Part shown: positions 52,459 to 61,764 of the stretch, piece by piece | How the letters are laid out: every line of letters begins with the position of its first letter | How positions within the stretch are numbered: position 1 is the first letter of the stretch | Made by a program: the position numbers and the translations under genes | Assembly: GCF_048323755.1 (NCBI RefSeq) | Contig: NZ_JBLWFS010000014.1 | Coordinates: 40,277 to 104,276 of the forward strand | Reading direction: 5' to 3' | DNA length: 64,000 bases | DNA from: Alkalihalobacterium sp048323755 | GTDB lineage: Bacteria > Bacillota > Bacilli > Bacillales > Bacillaceae_F | The notes under the pieces: generated by a model | What the model saw: the letters and a program-made list of their open reading frames with translations, nothing else | Databases searched by the model: none | What the model was told of the DNA's origin: nothing

Positions 52459-53967
52459 TTACATAGTTGATTCCTCAAGGTTTCTTAAGTTTTTGCGTAA
52501 GATCTTCCCAGTTGTGTTTTTTGGTAATTCTGAAAGAAATTCAATAAATTGCGGTCGTTTATATTTAACGAGTTTATCAGCTAAGTAATTTTTTAAGTCG
52601 CTTTCTGTTAATGTTTCATTTTTAGAAACAACAAACGCTTTAACGGATTCCCCGTAACTTTCATCTGGGACTCCGATAACAGCCACTTCGACGATTTCTG
52701 GATGGTCATATAGTACTTCCTCAATTTCACGTGGATATACATTATAGCCCCCAACGATGATCATGTCTTTTTTACGGTCGACGATATAAATGTAGCCTTC
52801 TTCATCCATTGTCGCCATGTCACCAGTATATAACCAGCCGTCTTTAATCGTACGAGCTGTTTCTTCAGGCATACCGAGGTAACCTTTCATTACGTTTGGT
52901 CCTTTTACTATCAGTTCGCCTATCTCACCACGAGGCACTTCAACACCTTCTGGATCAACGACTTTGTTTTCAACATAAGGAATGTTTACGCCGATTGAAC
53001 CTGGTTTACATACCCCTCTTAAAGGATTGAAAGCCGTAACTGGTGCTGCTTCACTTAAACCGTAACCTTCTTGGATTTGGATATCTGTGTGCTCTTTGAA
53101 TTTGTTTAAAACGGCTACAGGTAAAGAAGAACCACCTGAAATACAAATTCGTAATGAACTAAATTGTTCTTTAGTTGTTGGGATTTGCAGTAAGAAATTA
53201 TACATCGTTGGAACGCCAGCAAAGACTGTTGCTTGTTCTTTTACAAACGTTTCTACTACTTCTTGAGGGCTAAATTTTGGTAATAAGATCATTGTTGAGC
53301 CAGATAAAATAGGAGCATTGAAACAAACCGTCATACAAAATACATGGAAAATCGGTAATACGGTAACGACGCGATCTTCAGCTGTCATTTCAAAAAGATC
53401 TCGAACCGCTTCAGCATTCGATTGTAAGTTTTTATGTGTCAACATAACTCCTTTAGGAGATCCTGTTGTACCAGATGTATATAAAATAACAGCTACATCA
53501 TCTTCTTCGACAACCGGTCCGTTAAAATTTTGGACATCATTATCAATAAATGATGCAAAAGCTAGTTCACTTTCAACTGGTTTGGAGTAAACTACAAATG
53601 CTAGCGAGGAAACGTTTTGTCTTACTTCTGTTAATGGTGTATGTAAACTCGCGTCTGCTATAACACCTTTAGCTTTACTGTTCGTTAAAATATATTCGAT
53701 TTCACGAGCTGTGAACGTTGGGTTTACAGGTACTACTGTAGCCCCTGCACAAATCGTTCCGTAGTAAGCGATTACAAATTCAGGCGTGTTGCCTAAAAGT
53801 AATGCAACTGAATCGCCTTTTTGAATTCCTTGTTGCGATAAGCTATGCGCAAATTGATTTACTTTTTGGTGCAACTCACGATAAGTCGTACTCTCATTTA
53901 AAAAGATATAAGCTTCTTTGTCTGGATTAAGGTTTAAAGCGTTTGTTAGATTCGAATAAAGATTCAT
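52459..53967 (-). CDS. Long-chain fatty-acid-CoA ligase
   Basis: This 502-residue member of the AMP-forming acyl-CoA synthetase family activates fatty acids with ATP and CoA. The P-loop-like motif is ILYTSGTTGSPKGVMLTH (about 160-177), with YGLSEAAPV, GWLYTGDMATMDEEGY and C-terminal KYKRPQFIEFLSELPKNTTGKILRK (split), where the catalytic Lys lies. The ATG at 53967 follows GGGAGAGG. It has its own operator-like palindrome upstream and a terminator downstream. Confidence 0.92.
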   Translation of the reverse strand: MNLYSNLTNALNLNPDKEAYIFLNESTTYRELHQKVNQFAHSLSQQGIQKGDSVALLLGNTPEFVIAYYGTICAGATVVPVNPTFTAREIEYILTNSKAKGVIADASLHTPLTEVRQNVSSLAFVVYSKPVESELAFASFIDNDVQNFNGPVVEEDDVAVILYTSGTTGSPKGVMLTHKNLQSNAEAVRDLFEMTAEDRVVTVLPIFHVFCMTVCFNAPILSGSTMILLPKFSPQEVVETFVKEQATVFAGVPTMYNFLLQIPTTKEQFSSLRICISGGSSLPVAVLNKFKEHTDIQIQEGYGLSEAAPVTAFNPLRGVCKPGSIGVNIPYVENKVVDPEGVEVPRGEIGELIVKGPNVMKGYLGMPEETARTIKDGWLYTGDMATMDEEGYIYIVDRKKDMIIVGGYNVYPREIEEVLYDHPEIVEVAVIGVPDESYGESVKAFVVSKNETLTESDLKNYLADKLVKYKRPQFIEFLSELPKNTTGKILRKNLRNLEESTM

Positions 53968-54038
53968 GTGGCCTCTCCCTTTCATTCCTAATTTTATGTA
54001 TATCTACTTTAAAGTGTTGCTCGCGTGGTTAGGTAAGA

Positions 54039-54060
54039 AGACTGAATTAGCGTTCAGTCT
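54039..54060. promoter_or_regulatory. Operator-like palindrome upstream of the acyl-CoA ligase
   Basis: AGACTGAA, TTAGCG and TTCAGTCT form a perfect inverted repeat about 75 bp upstream of the ligase start. The TGAA / TTCA core resembles FadR-type sites of Bacillus. The surrounding gap (53968-54260) has no gene. Confidence 0.6.
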
Positions 54061-54265
54061 AGGTTCATTTTATGGGCATTTAGTTAACTTGTCAACGAAT
54101 AATCTGAATTTTAGTTTATTTGAATATCTTTTGAAGTATATTAATTTTCGTCAATTAACTGGATTGTACATCGAAGAACGGTCATATCAATTGTTATTAT
54201 AATGTTTTGTGTTTTGGACTGTATAGCTCGATCGGATAATTAGTTTATCGATTAGTTACAAGATT

Positions 54266-54294
54266 TTGTAGAAGTATAAATTATTTGGTATAAT
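54266..54294 (+). promoter_or_regulatory. Sigma-A-type promoter of the SRP-like RNA
   Basis: TTGTAG and TATAAT are separated by 17 bp. The predicted start near 54301 gives a precursor about 70 nt longer than the folded RNA at its 5' end. Precursor processing is known for Bacillus scRNA. Confidence 0.7.
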
Positions 54295-54370
54295 CCTCCT
54301 TCTCTACCAAACATATGGCATATACAAGGTGTTGGATTCAATGTATGATATAGTTATTCACATGAAACAT

Positions 54371-54638
54371 ATCGCAATAGACGGGGAGGTAGCGGTGCCT
54401 TGTAACCTGCAATCCGCTATAGCAGGGTCGAATTCCTATTGAAGGTCTAATGATGTGTGGTCAGTGCTTTGGATTGGGTGTTGAGGAAAAAGTCTTTTGC
54501 AAAGAATAATCTCCGAACGGGTCAGATCTGGAAAGAAGCAGCCATAAGGAGAACCCTATTTCTTGTGTAAAAGGTCACTTTTTCTGAGCCGATGAAAAAG
54601 TAACGCATGGATGATTAGCTCGTAAATAGGTTTGCGAT
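54371..54638 (+). ncRNA. Divergent SRP (sc) RNA
   Basis: The 5' part contains ACGGGGAGGTAGCGGTGCC, TTGTAACCTGCAATCCGC and TAGCAGGGTCGAAT, closely matching the Alu-type domain of B. subtilis scRNA. The Ffh-binding hairpin at 54520-54543 reads GGTCAGATCTGGAAAGAAGC, keeping the GGAA tetraloop and AGAAGCAGC side but replacing the usual C-G closing pair with U-A. The 3' part keeps TGAGCCGA and AAGTAACGC. ATCGCAA at 54371 pairs with TTGCGAT at 54632 to close a 268-nt structure. It may be a second, diverged copy, since scr normally lies near dnaX. Confidence 0.85.
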
Positions 54639-54649
54639 TTACATAATCA

Positions 54650-54676
54650 AAAGACTGCCTTTTGGGCGGTCTTTTT
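54650..54676 (+). terminator. Terminator of the SRP-like RNA
   Basis: AAGACTGCC and GGCGGTCTT are followed by a T-run 12 bases after the folded RNA end. With the promoter it defines a complete transcription unit. Confidence 0.85.
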
Positions 54677-54865
54677 AGTGTTTTATTGAAAATGAAGCGT
54701 ATCGAATAACTAAAAGTACTGAATAGTGAGCGGTAGAGGGAAAAATCAGGAGAATTGAGTAACCTAAAGCCCTGACGGCTACTGCAGTATTTAGTGTTCC
54801 AGGTGCATGCAATCATACTGTGAACTTTCCATGTGATCACAAAATAACAAAGCTAAATTATTAAA
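54677..54865. other. Intergenic region without a supported gene
   Basis: A minus-strand open stretch (54556-54840) overlaps the RNA gene and has no site or recognisable domain. I do not call it. Confidence 0.5.
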
Positions 54866-54970
54866 TGAAAAAAAGGTTGACGTTAATCTCTGTTTCCCTC
54901 ATTTGTCTACTAAATTTGCGGCTTAGCACGATGTAGTCATACGAGATTAAACAAAAACTAGTCAACCTTC
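54866..54970 (-). terminator. Large branched terminator of the RNase J gene
   Basis: On the minus strand AAGGTTGAC and GTCAACCTT, about 90 bases apart, close a structure whose inner arms GTTTAATCTC and GAGATTAAC also pair, and the outer stem ends in a run of T. The loop is about 55 bases, unusually large for a terminator. Confidence 0.6.
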
Positions 54971-54988
54971 TGTTTTTGTCGTATTTTT

Positions 54989-56659
54989 TTAAACCTCAAT
55001 AATAATCGGCAAGATCATTGGCTTCTTCTTGGTTTGATTGAATAGGTATTGCCCCACTTCTTTTTTGAGATGCTTTTTGATGATGCCCCATTCTTTTTTA
55101 TCGGAGTCATCCATGTTATTAATTGTTCTCTTAATCAGTCCATTTACATCCTTTAATAGTTCTTCTGAATTTTTGACGAACACGAAGCCGCGTGAAATTG
55201 TATCTGGACCAGAAATCAGTTTTTTGTCTGATTTACTCATCGTCAACACAATGACAAGCATCCCGTCTTCCGAAAGCTGTCTGCGATCGCGAAGCACGAT
55301 TTCACCCACATCCCCGACGCCAATTCCATCGACATACGTATTACCAGTGGGAATTTTCCGGGTGTGCTTAGCGATACCGTCTTTAATATCAACGACATCG
55401 CCATTTTTTAAAATAAATGTATTCCCTTCTTCTACGCCAACTGCTTCCGCTAATAACCGGTGGTGATGTAACATCCGGTACTCCCCGTGAACTGGGATCA
55501 GATATTTTGGTTTCATTAAGGTTAACATGAGTTTTAAATCTTCTTGATACCCGTGCCCTGAAACATGCATGCCAGAGGAACTTCCAGGTCCATAGATGAC
55601 ATTTGCTCCAAGGGTAAATAAATTATCTACGATCTTTGTTACCGCTTTTTCATTTCCCGGTATTGGTCCTGCAGCTAAGATGACGGTATCGCCAGGCAAT
55701 AGTTCAACACCTCGAAAGTCACCCGTTGATAAGCGAGATAATGCTGCCATCTGCTCCCCTTGACTACCGGTACAAAGCATTGCGACTTTTTCAGGTGGTA
55801 ATTCATTAATTTGCTTTGGATCAATGAGCATCCCGTCCGGAATATTCAAATAGCCCCGTTCCATCGCTACTTCTACGACATTCACCATACTTCGTCCAAG
55901 CAATGCAATTTTACGGTTTGTTTTGATCGCGGCATCGACTGTTTGTTGAAGTCGACTTACATTGGAGGCAAATGTCGACAGGATTACCTTACGTTCTGCT
56001 TTCATAAACGCTTCTAGGACATGTTCCCCAACCAATTGCTCAGTAGGTGTTGACCCAGAACGCTCAGCATTCGTACTTTCTGATAATAAAAGCAGGACAC
56101 CTTCTTGACCAATTTCTGCCATTTTATGAAGGTCTGAATGCTCATTGCTCGCAGGAGTTAAATCAAATTTGAAGTCTCCAGTATGTACAACATTTCCTTC
56201 AGGTGTACGGAAAAGAATCCCTAAGCAATCTGGAATACTATGAGTTACTCTGAAAAATTCTACATTCATCTCTCCAAAGTTGAGATTAGAATTCGAGTTG
56301 ATTTCATGTAGTTCAGTTTCTCTAAGAATTTTATGTTCTTTTAATTTTAATTCTATGAGTCCGAGTGTAAAGCGAGTGCCATAGACAGGAACATTCAATT
56401 TTTTTAAGAAAAATGGAATCCCGCCAATATGATCTTCATGTCCATGTGTAACAATTAACGCGCGTACTTTTTCTTTATGTTCTTCCAAGTACGAAATATC
56501 AGGAATGATTAAGTCAATGCCTAATAGACTTTCATCTGGGAACTTATTCCCGCAGTCAATGACTATGAGGTCGTCTCCATACTGAACAACATACATATTT
56601 TTACCGATCTCATTCATTCCACCTAATGCATAAATAGATAATGCAGTTTCAGCGCTCAA
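54989..56659 (-). CDS. RNase J-family ribonuclease
   Basis: This 556-residue metallo-beta-lactamase/beta-CASP enzyme carries the metal site HGHEDHIGG (about 72-80), HTGDFKFD (about 160-167), the beta-CASP motif GPxSSGMHVSGHG and LIPVHGEYRML (split), then the RNase J C-terminal domain ending RRPMILPIIxEx-like. It degrades and processes RNA as exo- and endonuclease. It reads SESTNAE where RNase J1 has SDSTN. The match to J1 is clear but not close, so it may be a third paralogue. The start is a TTG eight bases after AGGGGG. It stands alone. Confidence 0.9.
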   Translation of the reverse strand: MSAETALSIYALGGMNEIGKNMYVVQYGDDLIVIDCGNKFPDESLLGIDLIIPDISYLEEHKEKVRALIVTHGHEDHIGGIPFFLKKLNVPVYGTRFTLGLIELKLKEHKILRETELHEINSNSNLNFGEMNVEFFRVTHSIPDCLGILFRTPEGNVVHTGDFKFDLTPASNEHSDLHKMAEIGQEGVLLLLSESTNAERSGSTPTEQLVGEHVLEAFMKAERKVILSTFASNVSRLQQTVDAAIKTNRKIALLGRSMVNVVEVAMERGYLNIPDGMLIDPKQINELPPEKVAMLCTGSQGEQMAALSRLSTGDFRGVELLPGDTVILAAGPIPGNEKAVTKIVDNLFTLGANVIYGPGSSSGMHVSGHGYQEDLKLMLTLMKPKYLIPVHGEYRMLHHHRLLAEAVGVEEGNTFILKNGDVVDIKDGIAKHTRKIPTGNTYVDGIGVGDVGEIVLRDRRQLSEDGMLVIVLTMSKSDKKLISGPDTISRGFVFVKNSEELLKDVNGLIKRTINNMDDSDKKEWGIIKKHLKKEVGQYLFNQTKKKPMILPIIIEV

Positions 56660-56842
56660 TTTATATACCCCCTATTCGATAATATTAATGGTAGTATACC
56701 CAGTTTAATGGTGTTTATCATGTTAGGAAATATCTAAGTAAAAGCGATACATCATATTTGCTTTATCTGATAGATGGAGGTGAATGTTAAAGCCGATCCA
56801 TAAAATAAAACCAATAAACTATGAAGCACAAACGATGATAGC
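56660..56842. other. Intergenic region without a supported gene
   Basis: It contains the RNase J promoter region on the minus strand. No gene or clear repeat is seen. Confidence 0.5.
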
Positions 56843-56877
56843 AAAAAAAGCATGAATTTTCGTCTGAAAACCCATGC
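56843..56877 (-). terminator. Terminator of the SEC-C protein gene
   Basis: On the minus strand GCATG(G)GTTTTC pairs with GAAAAT(T)CATGC and is followed by TTTTTTTG. Confidence 0.78.
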
Positions 56878-56957
56878 GTATATTTATTAATTCTTTATTA
56901 ACTAATTTTGCGTTATATGAAACTATTTTATCGACTGCCTGCTTCTCTTCTAAAGGT

Positions 56958-58181
56958 TTACTTCATACAGCACTTCTTATATTTCTTTCCGCTGCCACAA
57001 GGGCAAGGTGAGTTACGGCCGATTTTCTTTAAGTTTTTAATATGGATGTCATTTGATCTCTGTTGCAGTGACTCTAACGTATATGTAGGGAAAGGATTTA
57101 TATTTTTCTCTTCTGGTGGTGTAATTTCATTGATCGTATGTCCTTTTAAATCCCATAAGCGCGTTTGGTTTTTTACCTCTTTCAATGACTCTGGTAATGT
57201 TTGTGCCACCTTTTCAGGAAGGTCACCCTTGCTCTGTACATATTCAGCGATCAGTGTTAGTTGTACGTCTGTGTTGATCATGTAAGTAATTTGTGCTGCT
57301 AATTGCTCTCCGGTAAAAGCCGTTATCTCCGGTTGTTTTAGTAAAAGGTTGACCAAGTCGTTTAACGCTGAGCTTTTTTGAACGAATCCAGGCTTACCTG
57401 CTCTAAGTAGTTGACCTTTTGTAAAATCAAAAAAGTCGAGATCTGAATTTTTACTTTGTTCCTCAATTACTCTATTCGGATCAACTACACGGTAGTCTTG
57501 GAGTCCGTGCTCTGTAATTTGAACTTGTCCATAGTAATCGCTCGCAGACGAAATGATATGGTTAAACTCGGCAGGATCAACTGCCTGACCAGTGAGTTTC
57601 TGTATTTTTTCAATAATAAAATCCTCACTCATCACACCATAATAATATAACAATCCTTGAGTAAGTCGAACCCATTCAGTGTTGCGGCGAATCGTTTTCT
57701 CAAGTTCTGTTCCATTAATTTCGTTAAAAAGATCCGTTAGTTCTGTTGGCATAAATAAAACTTTTTGCTTGTTGTAAAGACCAGGAAATACGAGACTGCG
57801 TTCCTTCAGCCATTCCATTTTTTCTAAAGAAAGGTCCGGGCTTGGTATCGATCCACCCTCGTTTACAATTTGTTGGAGTAGATCGTAACGTTCTTGATCT
57901 AACGGGAATACAGCTTCACTAAACATCGAAGGAATTTCGTTAGCAAGAAGTGTGGCTAATTCAGATTTCTTTAATGAACTAGCATTTTTCACTTGGAGGT
58001 TTTTACGAATAGGATCAAGCTCCGTTTTAGGTAAATTGTTTAATGTGTCCAGTAATGTGCTCGGGAGTTCCGTCTTCTTCCAAAGTTTTTGTGCACGCTT
58101 TTGTTGCTGCTCGTTGTCAGGTTTCGCTTGTTCTAGAATTGGTGATAAATGTTCTCTCGTTTGAATATCCATACTTTCCAT
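56958..58181 (-). CDS. SEC-C zinc-motif protein
   Basis: This 407-residue protein ends in a SEC-C metal-binding motif, SPCPCGSGKKYKKCCMK (about 391-407), the short zinc motif also found at the SecA C-terminus. The rest is mostly helical and charged, without a recognised catalytic site. An upstream GGAG lies five bases before the ATG. Proteins of this kind in Bacillus are of unknown function; SecB- or ribosome-linked roles are sometimes proposed for SEC-C. No operon partner is adjacent. Confidence 0.8.
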   Translation of the reverse strand: MESMDIQTREHLSPILEQAKPDNEQQQKRAQKLWKKTELPSTLLDTLNNLPKTELDPIRKNLQVKNASSLKKSELATLLANEIPSMFSEAVFPLDQERYDLLQQIVNEGGSIPSPDLSLEKMEWLKERSLVFPGLYNKQKVLFMPTELTDLFNEINGTELEKTIRRNTEWVRLTQGLLYYYGVMSEDFIIEKIQKLTGQAVDPAEFNHIISSASDYYGQVQITEHGLQDYRVVDPNRVIEEQSKNSDLDFFDFTKGQLLRAGKPGFVQKSSALNDLVNLLLKQPEITAFTGEQLAAQITYMINTDVQLTLIAEYVQSKGDLPEKVAQTLPESLKEVKNQTRLWDLKGHTINEITPPEEKNINPFPTYTLESLQQRSNDIHIKNLKKIGRNSPCPCGSGKKYKKCCMK

Positions 58182-58336
58182 ACAATCTCCTTAGTTTCTA
58201 GTCATACTTTGTGGTTTACCATGTATTTCTATTAAGCTACGTTCTTATTTTAACATAATGTCGTTTTTAAAGCAGTTGGTTCATAAAAAGAGGTTTCTTC
58301 ACACAAATCATTTCAGCTGGTATAAGCGTAGAATGA

Positions 58337-59410
58337 TTAAAAAAGCCTTAATTGTACGTAATTTGCATCTTCAAAGTTACTTAAACGGACGCCAAATAAC
58401 CAAAGAGGAATGTCGACCAAATGCCGGTCATATAAATCTTCGACGATCGTATACACCTTATCCGGTTCTGATGTCGAGTCAGAGAGTGTTAGGCTTTTCG
58501 AATGACTCGCGCCACCTCTCTCAATCTTATAAACGATAGCAATTGTACTAGCACGTAACTCTTTCTCCTGGAGTCGCCGACAAAGAAGTTCGATCATGGG
58601 ACGAGCAATGCCGAGCAGTTGATCGGCATCAGACGTAGGTTGAGAAAATGTTTTTTCTTTACCAATCGTTTTATCGCCTTTTTCACGATCTGCATCGACG
58701 ATATCAGAACCGATTCCTAATGCATTGTTACGTAGGACTTCTCCTCGTAATCCTAGGATGAGCTTCATTTGCATAGGATCGCTTTGGGCTAGATCACCAA
58801 TGGTGTGAATCCCGTATTTATTAAGCTTCTCTTCTGTCTTCTTCCCACAACCATGGAGTTTACTTAGCTTTTGCGGATGAAAATAACTACAAAATTGCAG
58901 GCGCTCTAAATGTACGTATCCGAATGGCTTTTTCACATCTGCAGCCATCTTAGCTGTACACTTCGTATCACTGATGCCGATGCTGCAGCCTAAATGCAAT
59001 TTCTTCCACAATGTTCGTTGGATATAAGTTGCAATCGTATAGGGTGATGTTCCTTTTTTTACACGTTCTGTCAAATCTACATACGCTTCATCGACCGAAG
59101 CCACTTCCGTCGGTCCGATTAACCTTAAAAATTCCATAATTTTGCTCGAGTAAGATGCGTACAACGGATGATTTCGTGCAACGATAATCGCATCTGGGAC
59201 TTTTTTTAACGCTTCATAAACTGACATCGTCGTATAGACCCCTTTATTTTTCGCTTCATAGCTAGCTGCAATGACCATTCCTTTGTACTTGTTCGTTGGA
59301 CTGCCACCAACGATCACAGGCTGGTTTCGAAGAGAAGGGTCTTCTGCTTGATGGCAACTAGCATAAAACGCATTCATATCTATTAAAGCAATGGTCCGGT
59401 TACCAGGCAT
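58337..59410 (-). CDS. Y-family DNA polymerase (DinB / Pol IV-like)
   Basis: This 357-residue translesion polymerase has catalytic Asp in ALIDMNAFYASC (Asp11) and the SVDEAYVDLT motif (Asp/Glu near 104). The little-finger domain follows, and the C-terminal end YVQLRLF looks like a beta-clamp-binding motif. It is shorter than B. subtilis PolY1/PolY2 (about 410) and nearer E. coli DinB. I saw no clear LexA box upstream. The GGACAATAAA pair lies at its 5' side. Confidence 0.9.
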   Translation of the reverse strand: MPGNRTIALIDMNAFYASCHQAEDPSLRNQPVIVGGSPTNKYKGMVIAASYEAKNKGVYTTMSVYEALKKVPDAIIVARNHPLYASYSSKIMEFLRLIGPTEVASVDEAYVDLTERVKKGTSPYTIATYIQRTLWKKLHLGCSIGISDTKCTAKMAADVKKPFGYVHLERLQFCSYFHPQKLSKLHGCGKKTEEKLNKYGIHTIGDLAQSDPMQMKLILGLRGEVLRNNALGIGSDIVDADREKGDKTIGKEKTFSQPTSDADQLLGIARPMIELLCRRLQEKELRASTIAIVYKIERGGASHSKSLTLSDSTSEPDKVYTIVEDLYDRHLVDIPLWLFGVRLSNFEDANYVQLRLF

Positions 59411-60046
59411 GTTTATCCCTTCCTTTCGAAATTTAGTGATCTCAGGTTTGCATTATGAGCTCATGATTTTAGTTAGCTGCTATGTAAGAAGGCAATGTTC
59501 ACATTTTCGCAAATAAAAAGGTGAATTCGGACAATAAAATAAAAACTGGACAATATTTATCGAACTAAAAGATATCTCTATTATACAATAAAGTTGATCA
59601 ATCGTTAGATGACGAAGGGTCAGCCACTTGAAAACTCATTCCACTCCCTGTCTGGTCTGCAGAATAAGTGCATTATTTATCGTACAATTTTATGTTTTGT
59701 CAGTCCCATTGATGGTCCTTGTTCTGTCGCTTTTTGTCATAATGAATAGCTAATTGATAGCAGTTGCTATCATGATGATAATACGTAGCTATACAACAAG
59801 TGAAACACCAGCATAGTGGTAGTGATAAGAATTTATCCAGATTACTTTTATATTTTACTAGTAACCAGTTTCTGTTTATGATGCTTCATACATTGAACCA
59901 CCCTTTGTTTGAGTTCACTATAGAGGGTATGCACATAGATGTCATTCCTGCGGTAAGCTTTTGCTGAAAGCAGTGAGCATCACCTTGTTTCGTTTGGTTT
60001 ATTTTTAAGTTGATTCGTACAGAATGAAATGTGAGGTGGTCGTTTT
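59411..60046. other. Long non-coding region with repeat pair
   Basis: GGACAATAAA at 59529 and GGACAATATT at 59548 resemble the tandem array at 45-155. GATAGCA, GT and TGCTATC at 59756-59771 form a small palindrome. No gene is seen. Confidence 0.6.
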
Positions 60047-60343
60047 ATGAAGGTCCTTATATTAGTTGTAAGTATGGTTGTGCCGATTGCCATGGTGATT
60101 TTTCAAAATAAATGGGCAAAGGTTCGCATTCTATATCATTCTTTCGCGTTACTTGCTGCATTGACATTTGGGAATATCGCGTCTTTTGCGATCTATACGG
60201 TTCTTAGAGATAATACCGTTTTTATGACGAACATTCACGCGCTATTTCTAAATCCTTTATTTCTAACATCCGGTGCTTATTTAGGGCTTTATTTCGTTTA
60301 TGTGATTGTGTTAGGTATGTTAAAGGAAATAAATCGATCATGA
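60047..60343 (+). CDS. Small integral membrane protein
   Basis: This 98-residue protein has three predicted membrane helices (about 3-20, 30-52 and 68-91) with a short basic tail (KEINRS). GAGGTGG lies seven bases before the ATG. I do not recognise the family. No neighbour is close enough for an operon. Confidence 0.7.
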   Translation: MKVLILVVSMVVPIAMVIFQNKWAKVRILYHSFALLAALTFGNIASFAIYTVLRDNTVFMTNIHALFLNPLFLTSGAYLGLYFVYVIVLGMLKEINRS

Positions 60344-60674
60344 GAAGTTTATTGTTTTTGAAAGGTCTGCAAGTTAGTTAGCAGATTACAGTGTATCTCA
60401 TGGCTGGCCTTTCCTATCATTTTCAGTCATCAATTTCCTCTTTGGTGATTGCTTGTTGTTTATTAGTACGATCGCTTCAATCCTTAGCATTTTCTTTATC
60501 TCTTTCATTCATTTTTAACTCCATTCAATCATAAAAACCTACCATTCTTTAATTTCGACTGTCCATTTCTCAATTTTAGCTAGGCGTTTTTTTAATTTTC
60601 ACCGGTAAAACCTAAATTTCCACTGTATGACAGTATTCTAGCTGTCGTTTAAATTAAAGGTACCGGCGGAATAG
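60344..60674. other. Intergenic region without a supported gene
   Basis: Only a weak hairpin (TCTGC / GCAGA near 60364-60383) is visible downstream of the membrane-protein gene. The sigma-factor promoter should lie here. Confidence 0.5.
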
Positions 60675-60701
60675 ATGAGAACGCGCGTTTTCTATTGGAG
60701 A

Positions 60702-61196
60702 ATGAATGTGGTAGAAAGCCATTGGACTGTAGATGAAGTGGTTGAGCGTTATGCTCCGATTGTAAGAAAACAATTAAAAGAACTCCAAATTTATAAAGAT
60801 TATGATGATTATTACCAAATTGGACTGATCGCCTTATGGGAAGCGTACATGCGTTTTGTTCCTGAAAAAGGTACTTTTGCTACATTTGCGATGCATACGG
60901 TTCGCGGGCGATTACTGACCGAATTATCGAATGAAACAACATATGCAGCTAGACATCAACTGACAGATGAAGGTTTTCATTATATTGTTGATGAACATAA
61001 AGCCTCAAGGCTCGAACTTGAGATGATGGAATGTTACATTGAAACTCTTTCAGAACGACAACAGACTTGGTTAAAAGAGTCGATCGTACAAGGAAAAACG
61101 ACAGCTGAAATCGCAAAAGAATATAGTGTCAGTGTGCATACAGTAAGGAGCTGGAAGAAAGCTACGATCAAAAAATTGAAATTAAAACTTGCTTAA
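60702..61196 (+). CDS. Sigma-70-family RNA polymerase sigma factor
   Basis: This protein of about 164 residues has region 2 (YDDYYQIGLIALWEAYMRFV...TFATFAMHTVRGRLLTEL, about 30-75) and a region-4 HTH at the C-terminus (LSERQQTWLKESIVQGKTTAEIAKEYSVSVHTVRSWKKATIKKLK, split). It is a compact two-domain sigma factor of the ECF or SigH-like type. The ATG at 60702 follows GGAG by five bases; an ATG at 60675 is possible. No anti-sigma gene is adjacent, and the regulon is unknown. Confidence 0.85.
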   Translation: MNVVESHWTVDEVVERYAPIVRKQLKELQIYKDYDDYYQIGLIALWEAYMRFVPEKGTFATFAMHTVRGRLLTELSNETTYAARHQLTDEGFHYIVDEHKASRLELEMMECYIETLSERQQTWLKESIVQGKTTAEIAKEYSVSVHTVRSWKKATIKKLKLKLA

Positions 61197-61262
61197 TTTC
61201 TTATAGGTTAGGAACGTGGGTATTTGAGTTTTACATCTTCTAGAAGAATTCAGAAAACGATG

Positions 61263-61312
61263 AAAGCCCCAACTTTGCGAAGATAACAAAGTGAGGGGCT
61301 TTTCTTTTTTTT
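61263..61312. terminator. Bidirectional terminator between sigma factor and lipoprotein genes
   Basis: AAAGCCCC(A)ACTTTG pairs with CAAAGT(G)AGGGGCTTT, followed on the plus strand by a long T-run. Confidence 0.83.
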
Positions 61313-61314
61313 GA

Positions 61315-61752
61315 TTACTGCTCTATGGACAAGAGGATTTGTCGCAATTTATTCGTCTGTTCTGGTGAAGTCATGTAGGTTTCCATATCACCAAAGATGT
61401 ACGTGAATGTACTTTCTTCATCCTCTTCCCCTAGCCAGATATGAATAGGGTGACTCGGATACCCTTCTTTATAGTTTACAATGAGATTGAAATTAGGGAG
61501 TGTTTCCTCGACGTCTACGTTAGAAGTTTTTTGTACGGCTGACCGAATCGCTTTTTCAATAATCATTATCGATTTTTCGTCTTCTAACGTTGCGAGGACA
61601 TCTTCATTAATTACACCCGTTTCTATCGTTTCGGTTATCTCGATTGTCCCTATTTTCTCATCTAATAAATCCATTGTTTCTACTTGGGGTGATTGACAGC
61701 CCCCTAACAGAATAATACCTATCAATAATAGTAAAGAAGAGTAGAGTTTCAT
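61315..61752 (-). CDS. Small hypothetical lipoprotein
   Basis: This 145-residue protein has a lipoprotein signal (LLLIGIILLGGCQSP, lipobox LGGC, Cys19) and a mature domain of alternating strands and helices ending in RQILLSIEQ. It follows the kinase gene by 12 bases in the same direction, so the two likely form an operon. It may contribute to stress or envelope sensing for that kinase, but this is only positional. Confidence 0.75.
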   Translation of the reverse strand: MKLYSSLLLLIGIILLGGCQSPQVETMDLLDEKIGTIEITETIETGVINEDVLATLEDEKSIMIIEKAIRSAVQKTSNVDVEETLPNFNLIVNYKEGYPSHPIHIWLGEEDEESTFTYIFGDMETYMTSPEQTNKLRQILLSIEQ

Positions 61753-61764
61753 AGTATTTACTCC

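Noticed and set aside
54556..54840. 94-codon minus-strand frame overlapping the SRP-like RNA
   Set aside because: It overlaps a well-supported RNA and its terminator, and has no site.
59756..59771. GATAGCA / TGCTATC palindrome
   Set aside because: Short arms, no gene nearby, no second copy seen in the window.
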